From NCBI RefSeq assembly GCF_000633255.1, contig NZ_AYMJ01000031.1, positions 1 to 64,000 on the forward strand: a stretch of DNA of 64,000 nt, given 5' to 3'. Within the stretch, counting starts at the first letter, position 1. Each line of letters starts with the position of its first letter. The stretch is from Pseudomonas sp. H1h. GTDB taxonomy: Bacteria; Pseudomonadota; Gammaproteobacteria; Pseudomonadales; Pseudomonadaceae. A model generated the notes under the pieces. The model saw only the letters and a list, made by a program, of their open reading frames with translations. It made no database searches and was not told the origin of the DNA. Of the stretch, positions 14,985 through 24,471 are shown piece by piece. A program made the position numbers and the translations under genes.

Positions 14985-17756
14985 TCAGGCAGCATTCTTC
15001 TGGGCTCGCCGCTGCGCGAGCAGGAACTGATTGTCGGTCGTGCCCATTTCTTTGTACAACGTCATCATGGCCTGGGTGCGCTCGATATGGGACAGCGTCA
15101 AAAGGGTCTGGCGTCGCAGGGCAGTGCGGTTGATGGGCGCCAGGGTCTCTGCGGAGGTCATGTGGTTGATGTTTGGCAGCGAGTCAGCCGGGTAAACGGT
15201 GTCCGTGCCCAATGCATCGAACGCATTTTCAGCCCAGCCGGCACGCTGTTCGACTGCCGCTTTCCAGTCGCTAAGCACGGTCTCGATTTTCTGGATTTTC
15301 ACGGGGTCGAGCCGGTTCTTGATGTCCTCGGCTTCGATCGCCCGGGCAAACATGTTGATGGCTCCGGGAATAATCGATATCCACGAGGCCATGAGCCGGC
15401 CCATCACGAATGAAGGGTTGAACACCGCATTCAGCCCCGGATGAATCAGCTCATCCTTCATGTCTCGCCAGGACTTGATCTCCTTGACGGAACCCTTGAT
15501 TCCCAGCCCCTCATCAATCGCGCTGACGGATATCTGCGAGGTCTGCGGAATCAGGGGGCCCATGCCGATCCTCAGGCTATTCGCTACCGGGTCCACCATG
15601 GCCGTGACCACATCGCCGCCGATGTTGCCGCCAACCAGCCCGCCACTGGTGGTGTAGGGCGTGGTGAAAGGCACATTGGGAAACGCGAGATCAACTTGAC
15701 CGCTGCCCGCAACACCACCCTCGTAGCCGACGACCCCTCTGACGACTTCGCCTGCCAGGTTCAGTGCCAGATTCTTTGCCACGCCTTCATCATGGAGAAT
15801 GTTGTGGATTTGCCCGATCACCTGCGTGGCGTGTCCCTGGACCGCTGAAATAAACGCCGCATACAGCATGATCACCCCCTCTGCCCGGGTGTTGCCGTCA
15901 GGGTCGACATAGCGCAACGGGTTGTTCCCGACAAAACCGTACGGATTGAGCCCGTCGGCATCCCCCGCCGGATCGGCGCTGACCCAGCGCTGCAACCAGG
16001 GCGCGTAATACCGGGCACCGTAGGCATAGAGTCCGCTGACATCCATTTCCTTGCCTGAATAGCGCACGGTTCTGTAACTGACTTCCTGCGCCGATCGGCC
16101 GACCATCCATGCGGTAGCGCCAAACGGGTAATACCCCTCGTGACTGATCAGGCGCGCCTGCTGATCGAGTTCCATCACGCAGGAGCCCAGGTGATCGCCG
16201 AGGGTATAGCGCAGTTGATCGGCCTCGACATCGGTTGGCTGGCCCGCCACCCAGTGCAGACAGCGGACACTGCTCGAACCGGCCGCGATAGAGATGATGT
16301 GCAGTTCTTCACCGTTGTCGCGTCGGCGGATTTCCAGCCCCGGCAGGTAGCGTACTTCCTCGAAGTGGCTGACGGTCGCGGTGTGTCGCTCATGGCGTTT
16401 GTAGAGTCGGGCACCCTGGCTGTAACGGTAGTATTCCCGGTCATGGGCGCCGTCATCGCGCTGTACCAGCGTCACTTGCGCCAACTGGTCTCGGACATTC
16501 CACAGCAGGGGCTGGCCGGGTTGCAGGGCGAGGAGGTTGCCGTGGCGATCGAACAGGCTGGCGAAGTCCGGAGGCGGGTCGCCTGGCTGCCAGCGCACGC
16601 CGCGATTGCTGAGCGGGTCGATGACCATCTGGCGGGTATGGCTGGCACCGTCACGTACATGGATGAGCTCGGTCAGGTTGTTGCCTGGATCGTACGTGTA
16701 GGTCTGGCTGTAATTGAGCCGGTTGCGCGGATCGGTGAGTTGCGGCAAACCGGGGACGTCGGTCAGCGGGCCGTCGTCGTAACCGCTGGCACTGTGCAGC
16801 CGGTATAGCGAGTCGTAGCTGAACCGGCGTTCACCGTCGACCCGCTGGTTGGCGAAATGGCTGACGCTGAACGCATGGTCAATGATGCGCGTGATGTTGC
16901 CGCTGGGGTCGAAGAGGTATTCGAAATCCTGCAGGGCAGGTTGCGTGCCTGTGTCCGAGGATTGCCTGTGCAGGCGACCATCGGCCGGGTCGTAGCCCCA
17001 GCGACTGACGACGCGATTGTCGGTGCGCTGTTCAATGATCTGCCCGGCGGCGTTGTACTGCGCGTCCTGCAACAGCGTTCGCCAGTCGGGGTTGCTGCTC
17101 AGTCGAAGCTGGCTGAAACGCAGTTGTCCGGCGATGTCGTAGCGCAACTGCTGCCGGTGTCCGCCAGCATCGATCTGTTCCAGCAAGGTACCCAGTGGAC
17201 TGTACGAGCGACGGGTGAGAAAGGTTTCGTGGTCGTCGAGTCGGCGCGTCTCCTGCAAAGGCTGGCCGGCCAGTGCGAAGCTGTCGAACTGCAGCAATCC
17301 CGTCGAGTCCTGCAGCGCGAGCAGTCGTCCGCGAAGGTTGAACGCCGCACTGGCCGTGGCGTCGGCGTAGAGCCAGGTTTCGTGTTCCGGCTGCGTGGTG
17401 TTCTCGCTCGTTGTTGGCCGCAACTGCTCGTCGAACCTGTTACGCCAATGGTTGCCACGTGCGTCCCAGCGCTCGAGCGCTTCGCCGGCAAGGCCAGGCA
17501 AGGTCAGGCGCATGCCGGCGTCGATACTGTCGATTTTCAGCGGCTGGCCGCTCAACCCATACAGCGTCACCCGATTGGCGACCGGCAAGCGCGGATCCCA
17601 TTGCGCGACCCTGCGTCCCGCGACGTCATGCTGTTGTCGGCTCAGCAGTGACACTGGCGTGTCTGCGGCGACGGTGCGCAGGTAAGCGACCTGACGTACC
17701 GCCAGGCCGCGGCTGTCATGCGCCGTCAGTGCCGGTGTGCGCCAATGGACGTTCAT
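14985..17756 (-). CDS. tccC: TccC-type RHS toxin component (TcC) 3
   Basis: A 923-residue TcC subunit, first of three after tcB. Its ATG overlaps the tcB stop codon (ATGA at 17753-17756), so it is translationally coupled. Residues 1 to about 615 are the RHS shell with the core GLYAYGARYY, RWVSADPAGDADGLNPYGFVG and YVDPDGN. The C-terminal ~305 residues are a private domain with Gly-rich segments (GGLVGGNIGGDVV) and a helical tail ending RRAQKNAA. I see no known catalytic motif. In Tc toxins TcB and TcC close into a hollow cocoon that holds the unfolded C-terminal toxin until TcA injects it. Confidence 0.9.
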   Translation of the reverse strand: MNVHWRTPALTAHDSRGLAVRQVAYLRTVAADTPVSLLSRQQHDVAGRRVAQWDPRLPVANRVTLYGLSGQPLKIDSIDAGMRLTLPGLAGEALERWDARGNHWRNRFDEQLRPTTSENTTQPEHETWLYADATASAAFNLRGRLLALQDSTGLLQFDSFALAGQPLQETRRLDDHETFLTRRSYSPLGTLLEQIDAGGHRQQLRYDIAGQLRFSQLRLSSNPDWRTLLQDAQYNAAGQIIEQRTDNRVVSRWGYDPADGRLHRQSSDTGTQPALQDFEYLFDPSGNITRIIDHAFSVSHFANQRVDGERRFSYDSLYRLHSASGYDDGPLTDVPGLPQLTDPRNRLNYSQTYTYDPGNNLTELIHVRDGASHTRQMVIDPLSNRGVRWQPGDPPPDFASLFDRHGNLLALQPGQPLLWNVRDQLAQVTLVQRDDGAHDREYYRYSQGARLYKRHERHTATVSHFEEVRYLPGLEIRRRDNGEELHIISIAAGSSSVRCLHWVAGQPTDVEADQLRYTLGDHLGSCVMELDQQARLISHEGYYPFGATAWMVGRSAQEVSYRTVRYSGKEMDVSGLYAYGARYYAPWLQRWVSADPAGDADGLNPYGFVGNNPLRYVDPDGNTRAEGVIMLYAAFISAVQGHATQVIGQIHNILHDEGVAKNLALNLAGEVVRGVVGYEGGVAGSGQVDLAFPNVPFTTPYTTSGGLVGGNIGGDVVTAMVDPVANSLRIGMGPLIPQTSQISVSAIDEGLGIKGSVKEIKSWRDMKDELIHPGLNAVFNPSFVMGRLMASWISIIPGAINMFARAIEAEDIKNRLDPVKIQKIETVLSDWKAAVEQRAGWAENAFDALGTDTVYPADSLPNINHMTSAETLAPINRTALRRQTLLTLSHIERTQAMMTLYKEMGTTDNQFLLAQRRAQKNAA

Positions 17757-20700
17757 GGCTGTGGTTCCGATTCGTCGGTGTCGTTGAAGTCTTCACTGAT
17801 GTGGTACCAGGGGTGATACGTCTCGCGAGAAAAATAGCCTTTGGCATTGATCAGCCTGATCGGGCGGCCGAGCACGTCGTAGAACAATTGATCGAAATAC
17901 CCGTGTTCACGCAGGGAGACGTCGTTGACGTAGTGATGACTGTCGGCAAAGAACGGACGGAATTGACGTACCGGCAGGCCTTTGTTGTTGTATTCGACCC
18001 GTTCGCTGATGCGCCAGCGCGGGTCGGCGTGTCGCACCAGCAGCTTGCCGCCCTCGACGACCAGCGCACCGTTTTCATCAACCACGTAAGCCTCTGCGGG
18101 TTCGACCAGTTGCTGGGTTTGCAATGATCGTCCGAAGCCATCGAAGCAGAGCTTGATAATTTGAAACTGGGCGGCTATCGGGTCATCGGGATAGCGGTCG
18201 GCACTGAGCAAGACGCTGTGCACCGGCTCGCGCGTACTGCTGGCGATTGCCGCCTGCAGTGCCTGCTGCATCGTGCTCGGTGCGCTGTTCTGCGCCAGTT
18301 GCCGTCGGGCGCTGGCGCGGATATGGCCGCTGGGCAGGACCAGACCGGCATCGATCCATTCACGGAAAAAGCCGCTGGCCTCGCGCAGCATCAGCGGCAA
18401 TTGCCCCATCCAGCTGAACACGTCCTTGCGCAGCGTGCTGGCGGCTTTCTGCACGGCCTGCGCCGGGTCCGCGATGGCCGGGTCCGGGCGATGATCTTCC
18501 GGTCGCCGGTATTCGCTCAGCGGTCTGAAACCTGCGTCCTGAGCGTTTTCAGTGCCATAAAACGTGGTGGTCAGAGGTTGTCCGGAAGGCTCGTAGATCG
18601 CCTCTTGTACGTTGTCATTGGCATCGATGATGCGCAGCGGTTGCAGTGCGTGATAGTCGTATTCGACACGCGTAGTGCAGCCGTCCGGCAGTTCGACGCG
18701 GATGAGCGCCAGGCTGTAAGGATCGTATTGCGCCTTGGTCACGCCATGACTGGGGGTCTGGTGGTGTTCGAGCACCCTGTGGAAACCTTCGGCTCCGGCG
18801 TATTGCGCAAAGTTGTAAAACGATGACCAGAGGTTCTGTTCGGCGTTTGCGGCGGGCGTCGTTTCGAACAAAAACGACATCGGCGTATAACCGATATTTT
18901 TCAACTCCACCCGGATGTCGAATGGGGGTGGCAGGTTGGCGTAGGCCTCCAGTGCAGTCTTGTCCAGTTGCGCGATCTCCAGCGGCCCGGCCAGCGCTTC
19001 AAAAGCGGCCTCGCCATCCGGCAGCGCCGACTGGTCGGCACTCTCGAGATAACGCTGCACCGACTGCAGGGTGAGCACGCGCAGAGCATTCCACTCGGGC
19101 GAATCCTGATGCTGCGTCAGTTGCTCGTGGCAGACCTGCTCAGGGGTGAGGCCGTCCGGCAACGAACCGTTGGCAAGGTTCAGGGCATTGCCGCGCTGCT
19201 GCCAGGGAAGTCCCAGGCGCCAATGTTGCGGGTCCTGGTCCAGGTCAATGTAGCGGCTGCGAGTTTCGCTCAGATACCACGATTGCTGCGCCTCATCGTG
19301 GGCGTCGCGCCACCACTGTTGTTCGTCCGGATCGCTGTAGGGCGGGGTGTCCGAGACCTTGCGCCGACGTGGGTAGTTGAGGGTCATGGTGTGGGTCGGC
19401 ATGCCGTAGGGGTTGGCACACAGTGTGATGTCATGGGCGCACATCGGATCGTCCGCCAGACGTTCGTAGGCGTAGCTGATATTCTCCAGTGGCAGCGGCA
19501 GCAGCACCGTGTCGGAGTAGTCGCCGCGCGGTCGCACTTCACGCACCCGATAACGGTGTTCGACTACCGCATAGGGACAGGCCGTGGCCGGGTCATCAGC
19601 GCCAGCCCAGGTTTCGCTGCGGGCGACGGAGCCGGCCAGCGCCCGGGCAATTTCGTATTCGGTGGCGGCGTCGGGTGGTGTCATTGGTTCATCACATTCG
19701 TCTGCCGGGTGATAGCGGCTGAACAGGGTGTTGCCCAACGCAACCGCATCGGCGTCGCGATTGAAATAGCCTTCGCGTGAGCGTTCCATGGCCTGCCCGG
19801 TATGGAACCAGGTGCACACCCGCACCGGCGCGGTGAAACCGCTGTCGTCGTCACCGGCGGCTGATTCACTGTCGAACTGCTGCAGTCGGCCGAAGCCGCG
19901 GAACTCGCGCTCCCGACCGTCGTAGTTGCCCTCACGGTATTCGAATCCCTGCGTCAGGCGGTTGCCGGTCACTTCGTCCAGTTGCAACTGCTGGCTGACC
20001 AGTTGCATGGGGAACGGCAAATGGCACGCCGGGATCCGGCCCGGGTCTTGGGCGAGCTGCTCGTATTTTTCGTCGAGCCACGCCTGTGCCGAGCTGCGAT
20101 AGTGCACCTGTGAGCTACAGCCCATGTTGTTATTGCTGGCCGTCAGCAGATAGGGCTTGGCCGATACGAAGTCATAACGCCAGTGCCGCGGTGTCATGTG
20201 CGGTATGGTCAGTATCAGGCTGGCGCAACCCAGGCCTTGCAGGTCGGCGAAGGTGACCTGGCACAGGCCGTCGTAGCGCACGCCCGCAGGCCACGGGACG
20301 CGCACCGCCTCCGTCTGCAGGCCGTCGCCGCCGCGGTTCAGGTAAATGTCGAAAGCGTCCGAATTCAGATAGATCAACGCTGGTGCGCCGGATCCATCGA
20401 GGTCGGCGATCCGCACCCGTGCCGCATCGAATGGTGTGTCAGAGAACACCGGGCCGCTGATTCGTCGGCCCTTGCCGAACCGGCCGTGGCCCAGGTTCGG
20501 CCAGCAGCGGATCTCGTCTTGACGGATGCGGCACAGCTCGGTCATGTCGCTGCCCAGCAGGTTGCCGAGGAAAACCAGTTCGTGACGAGCGTTGCTCAAC
20601 AGCGGCAAGCGGTCATCGACCGGCAGGTGGTCAACCTCGGTCGCCGCGCTGAACCCTGCTTCGCGACGGTTGGCATACAAACGCACGGCCTGCGGGCCGA

Positions 20701-22273
20701 TCATCGCCAGAGAATTGAGCCCATCGCCAGAGAAGTCGCCCAGTTGCGACAGGTTGTGAAAAAACTCGAGGGGGAATCCATCAAACTCAGTAAACGGTTC
20801 CCAGCTGCGATCCGCGTTCAGCGTACGAAAACCGCTCATGCCCGGCATCGCGATGATCCAGTCCAGGCGCCCGTCACCGGTCAGGTCGGTCAACAGCTGC
20901 TGCGCGGCTTTGTTGCGGTTGGCCACCGGCAATTGCTTCAGGGATGTCCATGCGTCATAGGTGATTGCATCCGCCCCGGCGCTGGCACGTAACGGCTCGC
21001 GGTAATACCAGCATTGGTCATAGCGGCAGAGAAAACCCGGCAAGCCCTCGCCGAACAGATCGACGCAGTGGTAAGGCTGGTCATCGATGCCCGGTTGCGT
21101 CTCCAGTTCGAGCAAGCGACGCGGTGTCGGGTCAAGGGTGAAGGGCGAATGCTCGAACTCGATCGGCGGGGTGTCTTCCACGAAACCGTCGGCATCCCGC
21201 GCCTGATAGTGCGCAGCCGTGAGTTGACTGAATGGCGATTGCGGCGCGACCGGCGAATACTCAAACAACAGACGGCGCACCAGCACCGGGGTGGCGTCGG
21301 GCTCTTTGGCAAAATGATGGAACATCAACACCTGTCGGCACAGGCGTCGGGTGCCCAGTTCAAAGCCCTGGCCAAAGGTCGAAAAAGGGTCGGGTCGCGG
21401 CTTCCAGGGTTGCGAGGGATTCTCGGCGTACTCGGGCATTTCGGTCAGCGAAGTGCTGCGTTCGCCATAGTCGAACAACAAATGAAAATGCCAGTCGCCC
21501 TCGGCCGGACTTTCCTGCGTCCAGCCGTACAGGTGCTGGCTGGCGCTGGCATTGCCGTAGAACACTGCACGCAAGTAGCGCTGGGCGCGACAGTCGCGGT
21601 CCGGGTCGCAGGCCTGTTCGTCGGCCTGATCGTCAGCCTTGTAATCGAAACCGATGTGTTCACCGTGGGTGTTCATGCTTTCGCACAGCAGCCAGTTGAT
21701 CACTCGTAGCGGGTCATCGGGATCGGCCCGGCGTGCGGCAGCGGACTTGCCATACAGGTGCAGCGAACCATCGGCACCGTGGATCAGCCAGAATCCGGGC
21801 TGTACGCCGGTCTGCGGCTGCCAGTACTCGCGCAGGGCAAAATCGCTTTCCACACGTGGCCAGTAACGCACCACGTCATGTGGGCCGATGTCCACATTGT
21901 TGTAGCGATTCTCGCGGCGGGACAGGATCTGGCGGTTGTCGTCGAGTTCCGGCATCCACACCTGGCCGTCATGGCCGATGATCTCGTCATGGGCGGTGTA
22001 GTGCGGCACGCCTTTGTGGGTGCGACGGCTGATAGCGCCGAGGCCCAGGCTCCAGCCGACACCGAACGGGCCGTTGCCGGCCTGACTGCTGTAGGCCAGC
22101 GACAGTTGCGGATCCCAACCGCGACCGGCTGACAGCGGCAATGGCAACTCGAAAGACGCCGCGCCCGTCGGCCCCACGGCCCCCCAGCTCTTGCCGATGG
22201 TGGCAATCGTCGAGCTCTTGGCAATGGACGGTGTAGTGATACTGAGGTCTTGATCAGCCATGGTCATATCCAT
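17753..22273 (-). CDS. tcaC: Tc toxin TcB subunit (SpvB/TcaC/TcdB family)
   Basis: A 1506-residue TcB of full family length. The N-terminal SpvB domain (about residues 15-290) has LPLPLSAGRGWDPQLSLAYS, NGPFGVGWSLG and ISRRTHKGVP. The mid part holds FG-GAP/TcdB_toxin_midN motifs forming the beta-propeller that docks on TcA (LTGDGRLDWI, LGDFSGDGLNSLAMIGP, LADLDGSGAPALIY). The midC region follows (YRSSAQAWLDEK, EREFRGFG). The C-terminus is RHS-like (YNNKGLPVRQFRPFF, ETYHPWYHISEDFNDT). Start choice among ATG codons at 22273, 22267 and 22261 is open; none has a strong ribosome site. It heads the tcB-tccC operon, preceded by a lux-type box and insulated from fumarase by a terminator. Confidence 0.93.
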   Translation of the reverse strand: MDMTMADQDLSITTPSIAKSSTIATIGKSWGAVGPTGAASFELPLPLSAGRGWDPQLSLAYSSQAGNGPFGVGWSLGLGAISRRTHKGVPHYTAHDEIIGHDGQVWMPELDDNRQILSRRENRYNNVDIGPHDVVRYWPRVESDFALREYWQPQTGVQPGFWLIHGADGSLHLYGKSAAARRADPDDPLRVINWLLCESMNTHGEHIGFDYKADDQADEQACDPDRDCRAQRYLRAVFYGNASASQHLYGWTQESPAEGDWHFHLLFDYGERSTSLTEMPEYAENPSQPWKPRPDPFSTFGQGFELGTRRLCRQVLMFHHFAKEPDATPVLVRRLLFEYSPVAPQSPFSQLTAAHYQARDADGFVEDTPPIEFEHSPFTLDPTPRRLLELETQPGIDDQPYHCVDLFGEGLPGFLCRYDQCWYYREPLRASAGADAITYDAWTSLKQLPVANRNKAAQQLLTDLTGDGRLDWIIAMPGMSGFRTLNADRSWEPFTEFDGFPLEFFHNLSQLGDFSGDGLNSLAMIGPQAVRLYANRREAGFSAATEVDHLPVDDRLPLLSNARHELVFLGNLLGSDMTELCRIRQDEIRCWPNLGHGRFGKGRRISGPVFSDTPFDAARVRIADLDGSGAPALIYLNSDAFDIYLNRGGDGLQTEAVRVPWPAGVRYDGLCQVTFADLQGLGCASLILTIPHMTPRHWRYDFVSAKPYLLTASNNNMGCSSQVHYRSSAQAWLDEKYEQLAQDPGRIPACHLPFPMQLVSQQLQLDEVTGNRLTQGFEYREGNYDGREREFRGFGRLQQFDSESAAGDDDSGFTAPVRVCTWFHTGQAMERSREGYFNRDADAVALGNTLFSRYHPADECDEPMTPPDAATEYEIARALAGSVARSETWAGADDPATACPYAVVEHRYRVREVRPRGDYSDTVLLPLPLENISYAYERLADDPMCAHDITLCANPYGMPTHTMTLNYPRRRKVSDTPPYSDPDEQQWWRDAHDEAQQSWYLSETRSRYIDLDQDPQHWRLGLPWQQRGNALNLANGSLPDGLTPEQVCHEQLTQHQDSPEWNALRVLTLQSVQRYLESADQSALPDGEAAFEALAGPLEIAQLDKTALEAYANLPPPFDIRVELKNIGYTPMSFLFETTPAANAEQNLWSSFYNFAQYAGAEGFHRVLEHHQTPSHGVTKAQYDPYSLALIRVELPDGCTTRVEYDYHALQPLRIIDANDNVQEAIYEPSGQPLTTTFYGTENAQDAGFRPLSEYRRPEDHRPDPAIADPAQAVQKAASTLRKDVFSWMGQLPLMLREASGFFREWIDAGLVLPSGHIRASARRQLAQNSAPSTMQQALQAAIASSTREPVHSVLLSADRYPDDPIAAQFQIIKLCFDGFGRSLQTQQLVEPAEAYVVDENGALVVEGGKLLVRHADPRWRISERVEYNNKGLPVRQFRPFFADSHHYVNDVSLREHGYFDQLFYDVLGRPIRLINAKGYFSRETYHPWYHISEDFNDTDESEPQP

Positions 22274-22325
22274 TGCACACGTGAAGACGCGGGTGGATTG
22301 ACGCTAGCAATAATCGCGAAAGCGG

Positions 22326-22349
22326 GCACCTGTCAGATCTGACAGGTGC
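22326..22349 (-). promoter_or_regulatory. lux/las-rhl-type box upstream of tcB
   Basis: A perfect 24-bp palindrome with core CTGTCAGATCTGACAG, centred 64.5 bases before the 22273 ATG. It fits the CT-N12-AG pattern of LuxR-family operators. Matching boxes precede the delta-60 gene and the TcA operon. About 25-30 bases downstream, ATTATTGCTA could serve as a weak -10 element. Confidence 0.75.
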
Positions 22350-22384
22350 GATCGGGCCAAAGGTGTGAGTTTTTCTCTCAGGCA

Positions 22385-22424
22385 GAAAAAAGGCCGGCCC
22401 GTCGTGTGACGGGCCGGCCTTTTC
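22385..22424 (-). terminator. Rho-independent terminator of the fumarase gene
   Basis: On the minus strand AAGGCCGGCCCGTC and its inverted arm form a long GC stem with a four-base loop, followed by CCTTTTTTC. It lies 17 bases after the fumarase stop and also reads as a terminator on the other strand. It separates fumarase from tcB. Confidence 0.9.
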
Positions 22425-22440
22425 AACAGCTGCGGAACGC

Positions 22441-23964
22441 TTACTGCACTTCTACCGCCAGGCTTTCGGCGATCTTCTGTTGCCAGATCGCCGGGCCGGT
22501 GATGTGTACCGACTCACCGTTGCTGTCCACCGCGACGGTGACCGGCATGTCCTTGACCTCGAACTCGTAGATCGCTTCCATGCCCAGCTCGGCGAATGCC
22601 AGCACCTTGGACTTCTTGATGGCCTGGGCCACCAGGTAAGCGGCGCCGCCCACGGCCATCAGGTACACGGCCTTGTTGTCCTTGATCGCTTCGATCGCGG
22701 TCGGGCCGCGCTCGGATTTGCCGATCATGCCCAGCAGGCCGGTCTGCTCGAGGATCTGACGGGTGAACTTGTCCATCCGCGTGGCGGTGGTCGGGCCAGC
22801 CGGGCCAACCACTTCGTCACCGACCGGATCAACCGGGCCGACGTAGTAGATGAAGCGACCCTTGAGGTCTACCGGCAGGGTTTCGCCCTTGTTCAGCATC
22901 TCGACCATGCGCTTGTGCGCAGCGTCGCGACCGGTGAGCATCTTGCCGTTGAGCAGGACGGTTTCGCCCGGCTTCCAGCTCTGCACGTCTTCCGGGGTCA
23001 GGGTGTCGAGGTTGACGCGACGGGCCGACGGACCGGCTTCCCAGACGATTTCCGGGTAGGCGTCCAGCGATGGTGCTTCCAGCGAGGCCGGGCCGGTGCC
23101 GTCGAGCACGAAGTGTGCGTGACGGGTGGCGGCGCAGTTCGGGATCATGCACACCGGCAACGAAGCGGCGTGGGTCGGGTAGTCCATGATCTTCACGTCG
23201 AGCACGGTGGTCAGACCACCGAGGCCCTGGGCGCCGATGCCCAGCTGGTTGACCTTCTCGAACAGCTCCAGACGGATCTCTTCGATGCGGTTCTGCGGGC
23301 CACGGGCCTTGAGCTCGTGGATGTCGATGGATTCCATCAACACTTCTTTAGCCATGACCGCGGCTTTCTCGGCGGTGCCGCCGATACCGATTCCGAGCAT
23401 GCCCGGTGGGCACCAGCCGGCACCCATGGTCGGAACGGTCTTGAGCACCCAGTCAACGATCGAGTCGGACGGGTTGAGCATGGCCATTTTCGACTTGTTC
23501 TCGGAACCGCCGCCCTTGGCCGCCACGTCCACCTCCACGGTGTTGCCCGGGACGATGGAGTAGTGGATGACCGCCGGGGTGTTGTCCTTGGTGTTTTTAC
23601 GAGCGCCCGCCGGGTCGGCGAGGATCGAGGCACGCAGCACGTTTTCCGGCAGGTTGTAGGCGCGGCGCACGCCTTCGTTGATCATGTCGTCCAGGCTCAT
23701 GGTCGCGCCATCCCAACGCACGTCCATGCCCACGCGCACGAACACGGTCACGATGCCGGTGTCCTGGCAGATCGGCCGGTGGCCGGTGGCGCACATGCGC
23801 GAGTTGATCAGGATCTGCGCGATCGAATCACGGGCCGCTGGCGATTCTTCGCGCAGGTAGGCTTCGTGCATCGCCTGGATGAAGTCCACGGGGTGGTAGT
23901 AGGAAATGAATTGCAGGGCGTCGGCAACGCTCTGAATCAGGTCATCTTGCTTGATCACGGTCAT
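22441..23964 (-). CDS. fumA: Class I (iron-sulfur) fumarate hydratase
   Basis: A 507-residue cytoplasmic enzyme interconverting fumarate and L-malate in the TCA cycle. It is a single-chain FumA/FumB type: the alpha part (about residues 1-290) has PICQDTGIV with a cluster cysteine, GGGSENKSKMAML, GAGWCPPGMLG and CMIPNCAATRH. The beta part has GRFIYYVGPVDPV, VGPAGPTTATRMD and GMIGKSERG. The start at 23964 is chosen because AGAGGAG lies at ideal spacing; the ORF runs 10 codons further without support. It is the first gene of the conserved fumarase-sadC-pykA neighbourhood and has a strong terminator. Confidence 0.95.
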   Translation of the reverse strand: MTVIKQDDLIQSVADALQFISYYHPVDFIQAMHEAYLREESPAARDSIAQILINSRMCATGHRPICQDTGIVTVFVRVGMDVRWDGATMSLDDMINEGVRRAYNLPENVLRASILADPAGARKNTKDNTPAVIHYSIVPGNTVEVDVAAKGGGSENKSKMAMLNPSDSIVDWVLKTVPTMGAGWCPPGMLGIGIGGTAEKAAVMAKEVLMESIDIHELKARGPQNRIEEIRLELFEKVNQLGIGAQGLGGLTTVLDVKIMDYPTHAASLPVCMIPNCAATRHAHFVLDGTGPASLEAPSLDAYPEIVWEAGPSARRVNLDTLTPEDVQSWKPGETVLLNGKMLTGRDAAHKRMVEMLNKGETLPVDLKGRFIYYVGPVDPVGDEVVGPAGPTTATRMDKFTRQILEQTGLLGMIGKSERGPTAIEAIKDNKAVYLMAVGGAAYLVAQAIKKSKVLAFAELGMEAIYEFEVKDMPVTVAVDSNGESVHITGPAIWQQKIAESLAVEVQ

Positions 23965-24471
23965 GAGTCGCGCTCCTCTAAAAGACGGGAACATTCAATA
24001 AGGTGCCTGCGGCTTGGGTGCATCGGTCGGTCGCAAGCACCTTTCAAGGCACGCCGGGGCTGCTGGCGCGACGCTAAAAAGGCGCGGCAGTATACCGCGC
24101 CTCTTCAGGGCATACACGCGCCGGCAGTCATTCGTTGGTCGCATGGTTGGGCGAATATCGAACATCGGGTGTGCACTTCAATACCCACCCCCTCACCCCA
24201 GCCCTCTCCCCCAAGGTGGCGAGGGGGGAAGGGAACCGATTTGTGGCGAATTCAAAACCTGAGTCCGGCTTGATGTATCAGGTCGGCGTATCGCAAATAA
24301 ACAATGCAGTCAGTTCCCTCTCCCTCGGGGAGAGGGCTAGTGAGGGCCTTTTGAAGCCACACTTTTGACGTCAATTTTCGAGCCCGAAAATCGGTGGTCA
24401 TTTATCGACCGCCCCTCTAAAGTGGCATCCGGTCTGTAGAGTAGGACACTCGGTCAGCCTCCTATCGCACG
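23965..24471. other. Divergent intergenic region with repeats
   Basis: The 507 bases separate fumarase and sadC. A 7-bp-arm palindrome, GGCGCGG-CAGTATA-CCGCGCC, lies at 24081-24101, about 117 bases before the fumarase start. It is followed by an inverted repeat pair at 24185-24350. Promoters for both genes are expected here. No small gene is convincing. Confidence 0.5.
24185..24350. repeat. Inverted CCCTCACCCC-type intergenic repeat pair
   Basis: CCCCTCACCCCAGCCCTCTC near 24190 and GGGGAGAGGGCTAGTGAGGG near 24327 are inverted copies of a GC-rich intergenic repeat, about 90 bases apart. A second pair of the same kind lies at 60780-60935. They differ from the REP family. Confidence 0.75.

Noticed and set aside
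9361..17756. RHS proteins as contact-dependent or type VI polymorphic toxins with immunity genes
   Set aside because: The shells match TccC, they directly follow a TcB gene, and gaps of 27-32 bases leave no room for immunity genes; no VgrG, PAAR or Hcp is nearby.
24081..24101. GGCGCGG/CCGCGCC palindrome as a specific operator of fumarase
   Set aside because: Only one copy is seen and no regulator is suggested by context; it could equally be a chance GC hairpin, so it is only mentioned within the intergenic entry.
22480..24273. 597-codon open frame opposite fumarase
   Set aside because: Antisense shadow of a clear fumarase gene; its composition (His, Val, Asp, Gly-rich) is that of a reversed GC-rich gene.
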